Assembly (NCBI RefSeq): GCF_019578655.1
Contig: NC_063258.1
Location: 10,606,802-10,670,801, forward strand
DNA: 64,000 bases
Source: Ricinus communis
Taxonomy: Eukaryota; Streptophyta; Magnoliopsida; Malpighiales; Euphorbiaceae
Direction: 5' to 3'
In this document: positions 30,862 through 41,643 of the stretch, piece after piece
Position numbering within the stretch: position 1 is the first letter of the stretch
Layout of the letters: each line of letters begins with the position of its first letter
The notes under the pieces: model-generated
Told to the model about the DNA's origin: nothing
Seen by the model: the letters and a program-made list of their open reading frames with translations, nothing else
Database searches by the model: none
Position numbers and translations under genes: made by a program

Positions 30862-32606
30862 TATCACACCCGTACTCTAAATATGTATTCATCCTTTTGC
30901 CATTGAATTTTCATATAGTATCTTAATTGAATTATGGTAGTAGTACTTAAGTGTGTTTAATAATAACTAATAGTGAGACTTAATTGAAATGAAAAAAAGA
31001 TGGTGGATTGAATTAGGATGAAAGAATAAAAGTTAGAGGGTTCAAATAGTTTATTCCTCTACGATTTTGTAGTTTTACATTTGTGCTAGTTCTGTCTTTA
31101 TCTTTATGGAATTGGACCAAACAGTTTATTGCTCATTCTGTCAGGATAGTTTGAGCTGGCCATGTTAAATTATACTTAACTCCTATAGTTATCTAATTGA
31201 AGTGAAATTTTTTTTGCACATTATAGACTTGAATAACTAGAAGTATACAAAATATGAGCCTCAAATACCTTATAAACTTGATTTCTTTGATTTGAAAGCT
31301 GAATATTGAACTTTGAAAAAAAAAGAAACTTAAAGTCGTTATTTAAGCTTATTAAATTACAGATTGGTATTTATTTCAAAATATATTCTATTGGTTTTAT
31401 AAATTTGAAGTATAATTAACAAAAGTAGGTTGTTTGTGTTGGATTTTACATGTGATGATTTTGCAATTCAACAATAAGAGTATTTCAGCTTTTAGTTTGC
31501 CTAATTAATCAATGTATAATGTTAACTAAAGATCTTGGCTTTTTCTTGATGAGCACAAACATTGATAGCCTTAATTTCATCGACTGCATATTACTTATAT
31601 TTCACAATTACGGGGCAGTCTGATATAGTTTCATTTTAATGTTAAAAGGAGCATTCATCTAATGCCTTTAAGCGAGTGAAAGTGTACTTTGTTTTCAAGA
31701 AATCCCTCCTCACAGTGATGTGTTTAAAATGTTCTGAGATTGATACATGCACATGTGATTTGTGTGTGGTTGTTAATGCGCATTAGACAACGGGGCACTT
31801 GATTGCAAGCCGGTGAAGGGAGATGGGCCACACCGTGCGAATGTAGAAGAAGTGTTAGCCATCAAGTGTGTCTAAAGTGGGATTTTGAATGAGGGTTGAT
31901 TGGTGATAATCGTTGTTTGGATGGTTAAAATCTATAAGACTTTTTATACCATTTAAAGTATATGATGTTGATAATTAGTATTGTTATTTTGTATGAGTGT
32001 TTGTAGTGGTGTTTTCTTACTTAACAAAGATTAATTGCCTCAAGAGTTTGATCTATAATGTTACATATTTTATATAATTATATGGTTTTCTTCTATTTAT
32101 AGTTATCTAAATTATTTTTTACTTGTATATCTATTCACTGAGTATTTTTATACTCATTCTACTCTTTCATAAATTTTATTCAGGAAGCAAGGCTTGATAG
32201 TGGGTGGTTGAGCTAGTAAGTGTGATTAAAGGCGAGAGTAAGGTTGGCCAGCATTTCTTGTATGAGGAGTCATATACATACTCATTTTAACTTATATATA
32301 AATCTTCATCCTTGTTTCATACCATGGTGGTTAAGTACATGTAAAAAGCTATGTTATAAAGTTAAGGTTTAAAAGCAAACTTTGTATATTAACTTATTTA
32401 ATAATGTTTAATAAAGGAATTTGTAGTTATAGTCGTTGTAATGAAATAACATATTTAAAAAATTATCTATTTTTCATAATTATGATTTCAAATACATTAT
32501 TACATATACATATGTAAGTATGTTATAATTTAACTAAACTAAAAAGATTTTAGAAAGCATTTGGTTTTAAATATACATGTCGGGCTATGTGAGATGAGGT
32601 GTGACT
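30862..32606 (+). mobile_element. Solo LTR of TGTCACACC family (E2), complete
   Basis: 1745 bp. Termini are TATCACACC (one change from TGTCACACC) and GAGGTGTGAC(T). Flanks TCTAC (30857-30861) and TTTAC (32607-32611) form a one-mismatch target duplication. Near the 3' end it has CACTGAGTATTTTTATACTC, a dyad common in LTRs of Tekay/Del-type gypsy elements (inference). No protein coding, no PBS or pol nearby, so it is a solo LTR. Confidence 0.75.
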
Positions 32607-33072
32607 TTTACGTAATCTCAAATGCCACCAGTCGATCTTGTCAATTGCGCTCCCATGATTCCTTATGTCACTCCTTGTATAATTAAGAGTCCTTGTCCTT
32701 AGAGGAGCAAGGAATGATGGAGATCCCAATGGTGCATCTCATGAATAAGAATATCTAGGCATGCCTCGATTCTCGTCTTTCCCTCTTTCTTTTAAGAGAT
32801 TCACCTACGATCATTCGGAAAATGATATGAATACTTGATCAACTAATATTCTTTTTTTGCATTTCTCCACGTATTGGATCAGTATCTATTATTGCATATT
32901 TCATGCGCTTTAACTCAACACTCATATTTATGCTCGCCAAGTAAAACTAAACCATTATATTATATAGAAATTAGAAAGGGTGACACAAAAGAAACAAACA
33001 AAATGAGAACATAGGTAGGCTTTCGTGTCCGATATGGAAAGAAATCACAAATTCTATATTCTCTTGGAAGGG
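32607..33072 (+). repeat. R1 fragment, + orientation (duplicate of 18879-19346)
   Basis: Same span of R1 and the same right-hand junction with gypsy integrase (TTCTCTTGGAAGGGTCC) as 18879-19346, showing that the whole block was duplicated. Confidence 0.8.
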
Positions 33073-34060
33073 TCCATCTCCTCTTGCTTACAACTTAGAA
33101 CGCCTTTGAAAGGGAAACCTCTCCTTGTGCATATGCAACCACACCCTAACACCAAGTTCAAACACAATTTGTTTTTGACCTTTATTGTGATGACGCGCGG
33201 CTTGCTCATTTCTCTTCTCTGTTAGTTGCCTTACCTTATCATGAAGTTGTCTAACATATACGGCCTTCTTGGAACAATCCAAGTTAGCATGCTCTTGTAA
33301 TGGCAAAGGTAACAAATTCAAAGGAGTTAGTGGATTGAAACCATAAGCAACTTCAAAAGGGCTACAATAAATAGATGAATGCACACTCTTAATATATGCA
33401 AACTCTATGTGAGGTAAGCAATCTTCCCAAGATTTGATATTCTTTTTATAATAGCACGCAATAATTGTCCTAAGGCCCTATTAACCACTTTGGTATCCGT
33501 TTGAGGGTGACAAGTAGTAGAAAATAACATTTTGGTACTTAACTTAGTCCACAACGTCTTCCAAAAAAGGACAAAAGTTTCGCATCCCTATTCCTAACAA
33601 TAGCCTTAGGCATGCCATGCAAACATACTACTTCTCTAAGGAATAAATCAGCAATATGTGATGCATCATCGGCTTTATGACATGCAATAAAACTGTGCCA
33701 TTTTACTAAATCTATCAACAACTACATAAATACTATCATTGCCATGCCTAGACCTTGGCGATCCTAAGATAAAATCCATAGAAACATCAATCCAAGGTGA
33801 AATAGAAATAGGCATTAACATATACAATCCATGGGCTTGCTTTTAAACTTAGCACGTAAACAAACAACAAAGTTGGCACAATATTCCTCAACATCAACAT
33901 GCCTTTTTTACCAATAAAAGTGCTCATGCAATATATCTAAAGTCTTAGCAACACTAAAATGCCCCATGAATCCTCCCTCACGCAATTCTTTTAAAAATAA
34001 TCTACGTATAAAACAATTAGGCACACATAAGTGATTATCCTTAAACAAGTAGCCAAGTTA
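33073..34060 (-). pseudogene. Second copy of CRM-like integrase (duplicate of 19347-20300)
   Basis: Minus strand: GYLFKDNHLCVPN, zinc module remnant, VSMDF-type core (33,770), [27 protein letters not shown], then the CHPQTD box, where CAA is kept although the copy at 19.7 kb has TAA; the GQTEV part is shortened. Then HSSIYCSPFEVAYGFNPLTPLNLL and GVRVWLHMHKERFPFQRRSKL. It ends at the same RGDGPF point as the first copy. It keeps about 30 bp of zinc-module coding that the first copy has lost. It is replaced on the right by an LTRm fragment at about 34,061. Confidence 0.85.
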
Positions 34061-34421
34061 GGCCAAAAGTCTTCATATACTCCAATTCAGCTTCTTTGGT
34101 CTTTACAAGCCCAATTAGATTCATTCAAACCCAATAAACTGAAATCAATGAACCTGGAACTTAAATTTAATTATGTGTCCTTAGCCCAAATGTCTTAGAT
34201 AAGTTCATTGACTTATAATTTGAATCAGACTAGGCGTCCTAGTTGAATTAGGATTTCTTTTGTTGCTTGAACTTCTAATATCATTAGGACTCCTTGCTGG
34301 ATTAGGATTCCTAATTGAGGCAGGACTCCTTATTGGATTAGGATTCCTTGAGCTAGTAGGATTTGCATCATCAAGATTCCTCGTCGGAGTAGGAATTGTT
34401 GTGCTAATTTGGTTTGTATCA
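34061..34421 (-). mobile_element. LTRm fragment, inverted, with minisatellite
   Basis: The minus-strand LTR starts TGATACAAACCAAATTAG at 34421, followed by the minisatellite (34235-34410) and U3 as far as ATGAAGACTTTTGGCC, then is cut at about 34,061 by the integrase fragment. Promoter, R and U5 are missing. Open frames at 34260-34442 on + are products of the 18-bp repeat. Confidence 0.7.
34235..34410 (-). repeat. 18-bp minisatellite array in LTR (array 4)
   Basis: Minus-orientation units of the AGGAATCCTAATTCAACT type; + strand shows GGATTAGGATTCCTAATTGA and GGACTCCTTGCTGGATTA. About nine units. Confidence 0.8.
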
Positions 34422-35802
34422 AAGCTAAATATGAATAATTAAATAAAGATTAATAAACTATAGTCAAATTAAGAACCAAGGAGGAGTTGATTCAGAAAAA
34501 CTCTCATAGTCCTAAATTTTATGAGCAAGCTTAATAAAAATAAGGGTAAATTCGGGTGGGCCTACCTAAAAATACTCCTACCCAAATTACTTCATTATAT
34601 GCATTTCAAATGTGCTCAAATTCTGGCTTGTATTACACTTGGATTAATCGAAAACAACTTGATTTCTTCCTTATGCGTGTGGATTTACGTCTCTCATGCT
34701 TGATGATCAAGCTAAGCTCCAATGCCACCGGTCAAGCTTATTAACTATGTTCCCATAATTCCTTACGCCCAACCTTGCATCATTAAGAGTCCTCGTGCCT
34801 AGAGGAAGAAGGAAGGATAGAGATCCTAATGGTGCAAATCATGAGTCAGAATATTTGGGGATGCCTCGATTCTCAACATTCCTTCTTTCATCTAAAAGAT
34901 TCCTTCGCGTTCATTTAGAGAATGATAACAACACACGATCAACTAATTTTCTTTCTTCGCATTTTTTGAAGCATTGAATCGGTGCCTATGATTGCTGCTT
35001 CCATGCATATTCATACCACTCATGTTTATGCTCCCTATATAAAACCAAACTAATATACTAGATAGAGAATAGAAAGAGAGACATAAAAGAAGCAGACGAA
35101 ATGAGAATATAGGTAGGATTTCAAATTCAATAAGGAAAGAAATCACATGTCCTTTGTTCTCTTCTATACAGCTGAGCGTAAGGATCAAATCAAATTGATT
35201 TAAATACAAGCATAGACAAAGAACACAAGAGAAAGGAAGGACGTGAGGCATAAGTCTATGCTCACTAGCACGAGTGTTGAACCCATAATTTGATTTCCTA
35301 CAAGGTAGAAAACTGAAATAATATGCTCATTAGCTTCAAGTATTCAGTTGTGTGCAGTTTTTATAGTGCAAAAGCCCTCATTCTATAAGAAGAAGAGACT
35401 AGAAGCTAAATATGAATAAATAAATAAAGAAAGATTAATAAACTAAAGTCAAATTAAAAATCAGAGAGGAGTTGACTAGGCAACAACTCTCATAGTCCCA
35501 AATTTTATGAGCTACCTTAATAAAAATAAGAGTAAACTCGGGTGGGCCTACCTAAAAACAGTCCTACCCAAATTACTTCATTATATGCATTTCAAACATC
35601 AAAGCGCTCAAATTTCGACTTGTATTACACTTGGATTAATCGAAAACAACATGATTTATCCTATATGCGATTGGATTTACATCTCTCCTACTTGATCATC
35701 AAGCTAAGCCCCAATGCCACTGGTCAAGCTTGTTAATTGTGTTCCCGTGATTTCTTATGCCCAACCTCTAAAAGATTCCTCCATGATCATTCAGAGAATG
35801 AT
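34422..35802 (+). repeat. R1 units, + orientation
   Basis: About 1.4 units: from AGCTAAATATGAATAA through one full passage (GGATCGGTGCC-equivalent at 34,975, CATGCATATTCATACC at 35,004, GCACGAGTGTTGA at 35,268) and again to CATTCAGAGAATGAT, where a solo LTR is inserted. Small deletions (for example near 35,280 and 35,765) distinguish the passages. Open frames of 60-107 codons are chance. Confidence 0.7.
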
Positions 35803-36716
35803 TGATACGAACCAAACTAGCATAACAAATCCTACTCCAACAAGGAGTCGTGATGATGCAAATCCTACTAGCTCAAGGAACCCTAGTCAGATAAAGAGTC
35901 CTGACTCAACTAGGAATCCTAATCCTGCAAGGAGTCCTAGTGATATTAGGAGTTTAAACAACAAAAGGAATCCTAATTCAACTAGGAATCCTAATTTAAC
36001 TAGGAGTACTAGTTCAATTCAAATTGCAAGTCGATGAGCTTATCCAAGAGATTTGGGCTAAGGACACATCAAGGCTTGAAGAATTGGACTTAAGTTCTAG
36101 GCTTATTAATCTAATTTAATTATTAGGCTTGAATGAATCAAATTAGGCTTGAAAATACCAAAAAAGCTGAATTAGAGCATATGAAGACTTTGGGCCTAAC
36201 TTAGCTTATATTTTGAGGCCCATCGATATGACTTATGTAAACGAAGGTTTTATGGCTTATTTTGGGTGGCCACACATGTATTTTAACCTAATTAGGATTT
36301 TGTTTAAGTTGTCTCTTTTAGTTAGGAAGGTTATCTTTATCCTATATCCGATGTAAATCCTTATTAGTCAAGATTTAGGGTTTTCTAAGGCCTATATAAG
36401 GCTAGTACGAATTTTGATGTAATGATAATTGGTTATTAGACCTTAAAGCTGTTTGCTTTGTCTTTGTGTTCTTGTGTAGAATGCATGATTAAGAAACATT
36501 CAAGTGGATTAATCATCTTCTTATGGAGTGTTGCCAAATTGGGATTTAGGAACAAGTTTTCTAAATCCTAATTCTTCATAATCTTTCTAAGTAATCTGTT
36601 TACTAACCTTTCTTAGAGGTTGAACCAAATTGGTTCTTAGGGTTTTCATATTAATGTGTTGGGGGCTCCGCATTTCGAAAAAGGTTCTCAAGCTTATTCA
36701 TGAAGGTTTCATATCA
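35803..36716 (+). mobile_element. Complete solo LTR (LTRm family) with 5-bp target duplication
   Basis: 914 bp from TGATACGAACC to TTTCATATCA. Target duplication ATGAT (35798-35802) / ATAAT (36717-36721), one substitution; R1 reads GAATGATATCAATA across the empty site. Contents: minisatellite (35815-36020), GAATTAGAGCATATGAAGAC U3 block shared with the CRM-like LTRs, TATA GGCCTATATAAGGCTAG (36390), GAATGCATGATTA U5. It links the minisatellite LTRs and the CRM-like LTRs as one LTR superfamily with different 5' parts. Confidence 0.85.
35815..36020 (+). repeat. 18-bp minisatellite array in LTR (array 5), clearest copy
   Basis: About eleven units. The last ones read AGGAATCCTAATTCAACT, AGGAATCCTAATTTAACT, AGGAGTACTAGTTCAATT. 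It translates in one frame as (R/K)(N/S)P(N/S)xT repeats. Least decayed array and the best source for a consensus. Confidence 0.85.
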
Positions 36717-37855
36717 ATAATATCAATAGACAATTAACAAAACACAAAAGAAAGGAAGAACGTGAGTGATAAGTCTATGCTCGCGAGCGCGAGTGTTGAT
36801 AAGTCCATAAAGCTCTTGAAAGAACCCAAAACTTGATTTCCCACAAGGTAGAAAATTGAAATAATATGCTCATTTGCCTTAAGTATTCGATTGCATGCGC
36901 TTTTTGTAGTACGAAAGTCCTCATTCCATAAGAAGAAGAACTAGAATCTAAATATGAATAAATAGATAAACAAAGATGAATAAAGTGAAGTCAAATCAAG
37001 AATGAGAAAGGAGTTGACTGGTCAACAACTCTTGTAGTTCCAAATTTTATGAGCCAGCTTAACATAAATAGAGGGAAATCCGTGTGTGTCTACCTAATAA
37101 TACTATCATCCAAATTACTTCATTATATGCATTCCAAACATCAAAACTCTCACATTCTCGCTATATTACACTTGGATTTATTGAAAACAATATGACTTCT
37201 TACGCGCATGGACTTACGTCTCGTCCTGATTGATAATCAAATTTAGGACTATGAGAGTTGTTAACCAGTCCTTATGACAATCCTTATGTCATAAGGAGTC
37301 TTCGTGCCTTGAGGAACAAGGAATGATGAAGATCCCAAATTTTATGAATCAGCTTAACGAAAACAAGGAGAAATTCATGTGGGCCTACCTAATAACTCTA
37401 AACTAAATTACTTAATTATATGCCTCCCAAAGATTAAAGAGTTGTTCCTTATCGTGCCTAGAGGAACAAGGAATGATGGAGATCTCAATGGTGCCAATCC
37501 TAATTAGAATATTTGGGCAAGACTCGATTCTCAACATTTCCTCTTTCCTTCAAAAGATTCATTCGAGTATATTCTAAGAATGATATTGATACTCGATCAA
37601 CTAATTTCTTTCTTCGCATTTGTCCAAGCCTTGGATCAACGCCTATAATTGCCACTTCCACGTGCTTTCACTCAACACTCATGTTTATGCTCTCCAAATA
37701 AAATCACAAGTTTTTTGTTCTTTTCCATATGATTAAGCTTAAGGATCAAATCGAATAAATTTAAACACAAGGGTAGACAAAGAACACAAAAGAAAGAAAG
37801 GATGTGAGCAATAAGTTTGGGGCCAAAGTGTTATTTGGTATGCCTATGCAAATTT
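36717..37855 (+). repeat. R1 units, + orientation, rearranged
   Basis: R1 resumes after the solo LTR with deletions: TATCAATAGAC jumps to CACAAAAGAAAGGAAGAACG (36,740), then runs to CGTCTCGTCCTG. At 37,230-37,450 short R1 pieces alternate (GAGTTGTTAACCAGTCC, GTCATAAGGAGTC, a second ATTTTATGAATCAGC), indicating several small rearrangements. It ends near 37,855 where inverted R1 begins. Confidence 0.65.
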
Positions 37856-38722
37856 CCCCTTATTTTCATTATGGAATCATGGGAGCGCAATTGACAAGCT
37901 TATTCGGTGGCATTGAGGTATGACTTAATGTTCAAGCAGCACGGGAATGCAAATATATGCACGTAAGGGAGAAATCATGCTACTTTTAATTAATACAAGC
38001 AGGAATGCATGCATTTTGATGTTTAAGAGGCATATAATAAAGAAAATTGGGTCAGAGTGTTATTAGGTACTCCAACGTGAATTTCTCCTTTTTTTTTAAA
38101 AAATCATGGGAACATAATTGACAAGCTTCATTTGTGGCATTAGAGCGTGACTTGATGATCAAGCTGAACAAAATGCAAATACAAGCACAATTTGAAGAAA
38201 TTATATTATTTTCAGTTAATCAAAGTGGGAATGCACACATTTTGATGTTTGAAACGCATATAATGATATAATTTTGGCCGGAGTGTTATTAGGTAGGCCG
38301 ATAAGAATTTCCCCTTGTTTCATTAAGCTGGCTTATAAAATTTGAGACTACGAGAGTTGTTGGCTAGTCAACTCCTCTCTGGTTCTTGATTTGACTTTAG
38401 TTTATTCATCTCTCTTTATTTATTTATTCATATTTAGCTTCTAATTTCTTCTTCTTATGGAATGAGGGCTTTTGCAATGAAAACCGCATGCATCTAAATA
38501 TTTGAGGCTAGTGAGCATATTATTTTATTTTTCTACCTTGCAGAGAAATAAGATATGGGTTCTTTCAAGACCTATGCGGACTTATGAAGACTTACACTAG
38601 CGAACCTAGTCTTATTGCTGACATCCTTCCTTTCTTTTATGTTCTTTCTCTACCCATGAGTTTAAATCAATTTGATTTAATCCTTACGCTTAGCCATGGA
38701 AGAGAATCGAATATGAAATCCT
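37856..38722 (-). repeat. R1 units, inverted, two overlapping copies
   Basis: Reverse-complement R1. A first partial copy (37,860-38,090) ends at GTGTTATTAGGTACTCC. A second (38,100-38,722) repeats the same stretch (ATCATGGGAACATAATTGACAAGC) and runs on through AAGCTGGCTTATAAAATTT, GTTGTTGGCTAGTCAACTCC, TTATGGAATGAGGGCTTTTGC and TTAAATCAATTTGATTTAATCC. A T/A run (38,089-38,102) sits at the join. Confidence 0.7.
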
Positions 38723-39615
38723 AGCTATGTTCTCATTTCTTTTCTTAGAGGAACAAGGAAGGATAAAGATCCCAATGCTGCAAATCCTGAATGAGAATAT
38801 TTAGGAGTGCCTCAATTGTCATCGTTCCCTCTTTTCATAAAAAGAATTTTTCGCGGTCATTTGGAGACTGATATCAATACATGATCAACTAATATTATTT
38901 CTCTACATTCATCGAAGTATTGGATCGGTGCCTATGATTGATGTTTTCCACATGCTTTCACTCAACACTCGTATTTATGCTCCTCAAATAAAACCAAACT
39001 ATCATACTAGACATAAATTAGGAAGAAAGACACGAAAGAAACAAACAAAATAAGAATATAGCCAAGATTTTAGATTCAGTAAGGCTAAGCATAAGGATCA
39101 AATCTAGTTGATTTAAACACAAAGGTGGAAAAAGAACACAAGACAAAGGAAGGATGTAAATTATAAGTCTATGCTCACTAGCACGAGTGTTGATAAATCC
39201 ACAAAGTTCTTGAAAGAACAATTAACTTGATTTTTCGCACAGTAGAAAACTGAAATAATATGCTCGTTGGCCTTAAGTATTCGGTTGCATGCGGTTTTTA
39301 TAGTGCGAAAGACCTCATTCCATAAGAAGAAGAAACTAGAAGCTAAATATTAATAAATAAAGAAAGAAAGAAAAATCAACTAGAGTCAAATTAAGAATGA
39401 GAGAGGAATTGACTGGGCAACAACTCTCATAGTTCCAAGTTTTATGAGCCAGCTTACAAAAAAAAGGGTAAATTCGAGTGGGACTATCTAAAAATACTCT
39501 GACCTAAATTACTTCATTATATGGGTCCCAAACATAAAAAAGCTTACATTCTCATTTATATTAGACTTCTCTCTTACACGCATGGATTTACGTCTCATCC
39601 TTCTTGATCATTTAT
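38723..39615 (+). repeat. R1 unit, + orientation
   Basis: From GAGGAACAAGGAAGG through GGATCGGTGCCTATGATTG (38,924), TAGCACGAGTGTTGATAAATCC, TTGCATGCGGTTTTTATAG, ATGAGCCAGCTTAC, to CTTGATCATTTAT, where the E2 LTR is inserted (TTTAT, 39611-39615, is the left target copy). Confidence 0.7.
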
Positions 39616-41643
39616 TGTCACACCCATATTCTAAGTATGTATTCATCCTTTTAGCATTGCATTTTCATATGGTATCGTAATTGAATTAAGGTAGTACTTA
39701 AGTGTGTTTAATAATAAATAATAGTGGGACTTAATTGAAATGAAAGAAAGATGGTAGATTGAATTAGGATGAAAGAATAAAAGTTAGAGGGTTCATAAGT
39801 AATATGACCAATTCATTAAGGACAGAAGGGGATATTTTACAACTAATCCTATTCTATACTATGTCTAGAATCATCCACTCCCTACTACTAAGTTTCCATA
39901 GTCTAATCTCTTTCCAAGAGGAATTTCAAGCTTTAAGAACTTTGTTAGCATAATCTTCATCCATAAAGGCTTTATTAAGTATTATGAGAGTTTTGATTGA
40001 TTTGAGTTAGGATTGGTGAGCTATATTCTCGGGTTGGATTTTTCTGATTTTTCAGCCTCACTATTTATTTCATATCTTGAGCTAAAAAACTCCAAATCAT
40101 GCATGGCTTGATGTATAGGAAACTTTAGTATTTAAGTGTGTTTAATGTAAAGGCTTATTATTTTGTTGAAGTCTAAGTGGAATTTATGAATTAGGTGTTG
40201 AAAAAGGCAAGGAAAATGCAAGTGCAAGGTAGATATTTTATGGAGCTTGTTGGGTATGACTAAAGGCCACTTTCAGTAAGTAGATATCAAGCCCTTGCAA
40301 AGTTGATTTCTTTGATTTGAAAGCTGAATACTGAACTTAGAAAAACAGAAACTTAAAGTTGTTATTTTAAGCTTATTAAATTTCAGATTGGTACTTATTT
40401 CAAAATATATTCAATTGGTTTTACAAATTTGAAGTATAATTAACAAAAGTAGGTTGTTTGTGTTGGATTTTATATGTGATGATTTTGCAATTCAACAACA
40501 AGAATATTTCAGTTTTTAATTCGCCTAATTAATTAATGTATAATGTTAATTAAAGATCTTGGCTTTTCTTGATGAGCACAAACATTGATAGCCTTAATCT
40601 CATCGATTGCACATTACTTATTTTCACAATTCTGAGGCAGTCTGATATAGTTTTATTCTAATGTTAAAAAGAGCATTCATCTAATGCCTTTGAGCGACTA
40701 AAAGTGTACTTTGTTTTCAAGACATGCTCCTCGCAATGATGTGTGTTTGAAATGTGTTGATATTGATATATGCACATGTGATTTGTTTGTGGTTGTTAAT
40801 GCGCATTAGACAATAGGGCACTTGATTGCAGGCCGGTGAAGGGAAAAGGGCCGGACCATGCTAATGTAGAGGAAGGGTTAGCCATCAAGTTTCCCTAGAG
40901 TGGGATTTTGCATGATGGTTGATTGGTGATAATCGTTGTGAGGATGGTTAAAATCTATGAGACTTTTTATACCATTTAAAGTATATAATGTTGATAATTA
41001 TTATTGCTATTTTGTATGAGTGTTAGGATAGTTTCTGTAGTGGTGTTTTCTTGCTTTACAAAGATTAATTGCCTTAAGAATTTGATTCACAACGTTATAT
41101 ATTTTGTATACTTATATGGTTTTCTTCTGCTTATAGTTATCTAAATTTTTTTCTACTTGTATATCTATTCATTGAGTATTTTTATACTCATTCTACTCTT
41201 TTCATTAATTTTATTCAGGAAGCAAGGCTTGATAGTGGGTGGTTGAGCTAGTAAGTTTGATTAAAGGCAAGAGTAAGGTTGGCCAAAATTTCTCATCTGA
41301 GGAGTCTATATACATACTCATTGTAACTTGTATCTAAATGTTCATCCTTGTTTCATACCATGGTGGTTATGTACATGTAAAAGCTTATTTTATAAAGTTC
41401 ATGTTTAAAGGCAAACTTTATATATTAACTTATTTAATAATTTTTAATAAAAGCATTTCTAGTTATAGTCGTTGTAAAGAAACATAATATTTAAAAAATT
41501 ATCTATTTTTCATAATTATGATTTTGAAATACATTATTACATAAATATATGTAAGCATGTTATAATTCAACTAAACTAAAAAGATTTTAGAAAGCATTTG
41601 GTTTTAAATATCCATCCTAGGGTACGTGAGATGAGGTGTGACA
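39616..41643 (+). mobile_element. Solo LTR of TGTCACACC family (E2), complete, long form
   Basis: 2028 bp, TGTCACACCC to GAGGTGTGACA, perfect 9-bp inverted ends, target copies TTTAT/TCTAT (one mismatch). It shares its ends and last about 1.3 kb with 30862-32606 and has about 280 bp more in the first half (39,800-40,260). The CATTGAGTATTTTTATACTC dyad lies near 41,170. No ORF of note. Confidence 0.78.

Noticed and set aside
30862..32606. E2 as a DNA transposon with TGTCACACC terminal inverted repeats
   Set aside because: TG...CA ends, a 5-bp target duplication, an internal CACTGAGTA...TACTC dyad and length near 2 kb fit a solo LTR better. A transposon is not fully excluded because no internal copy is in view.
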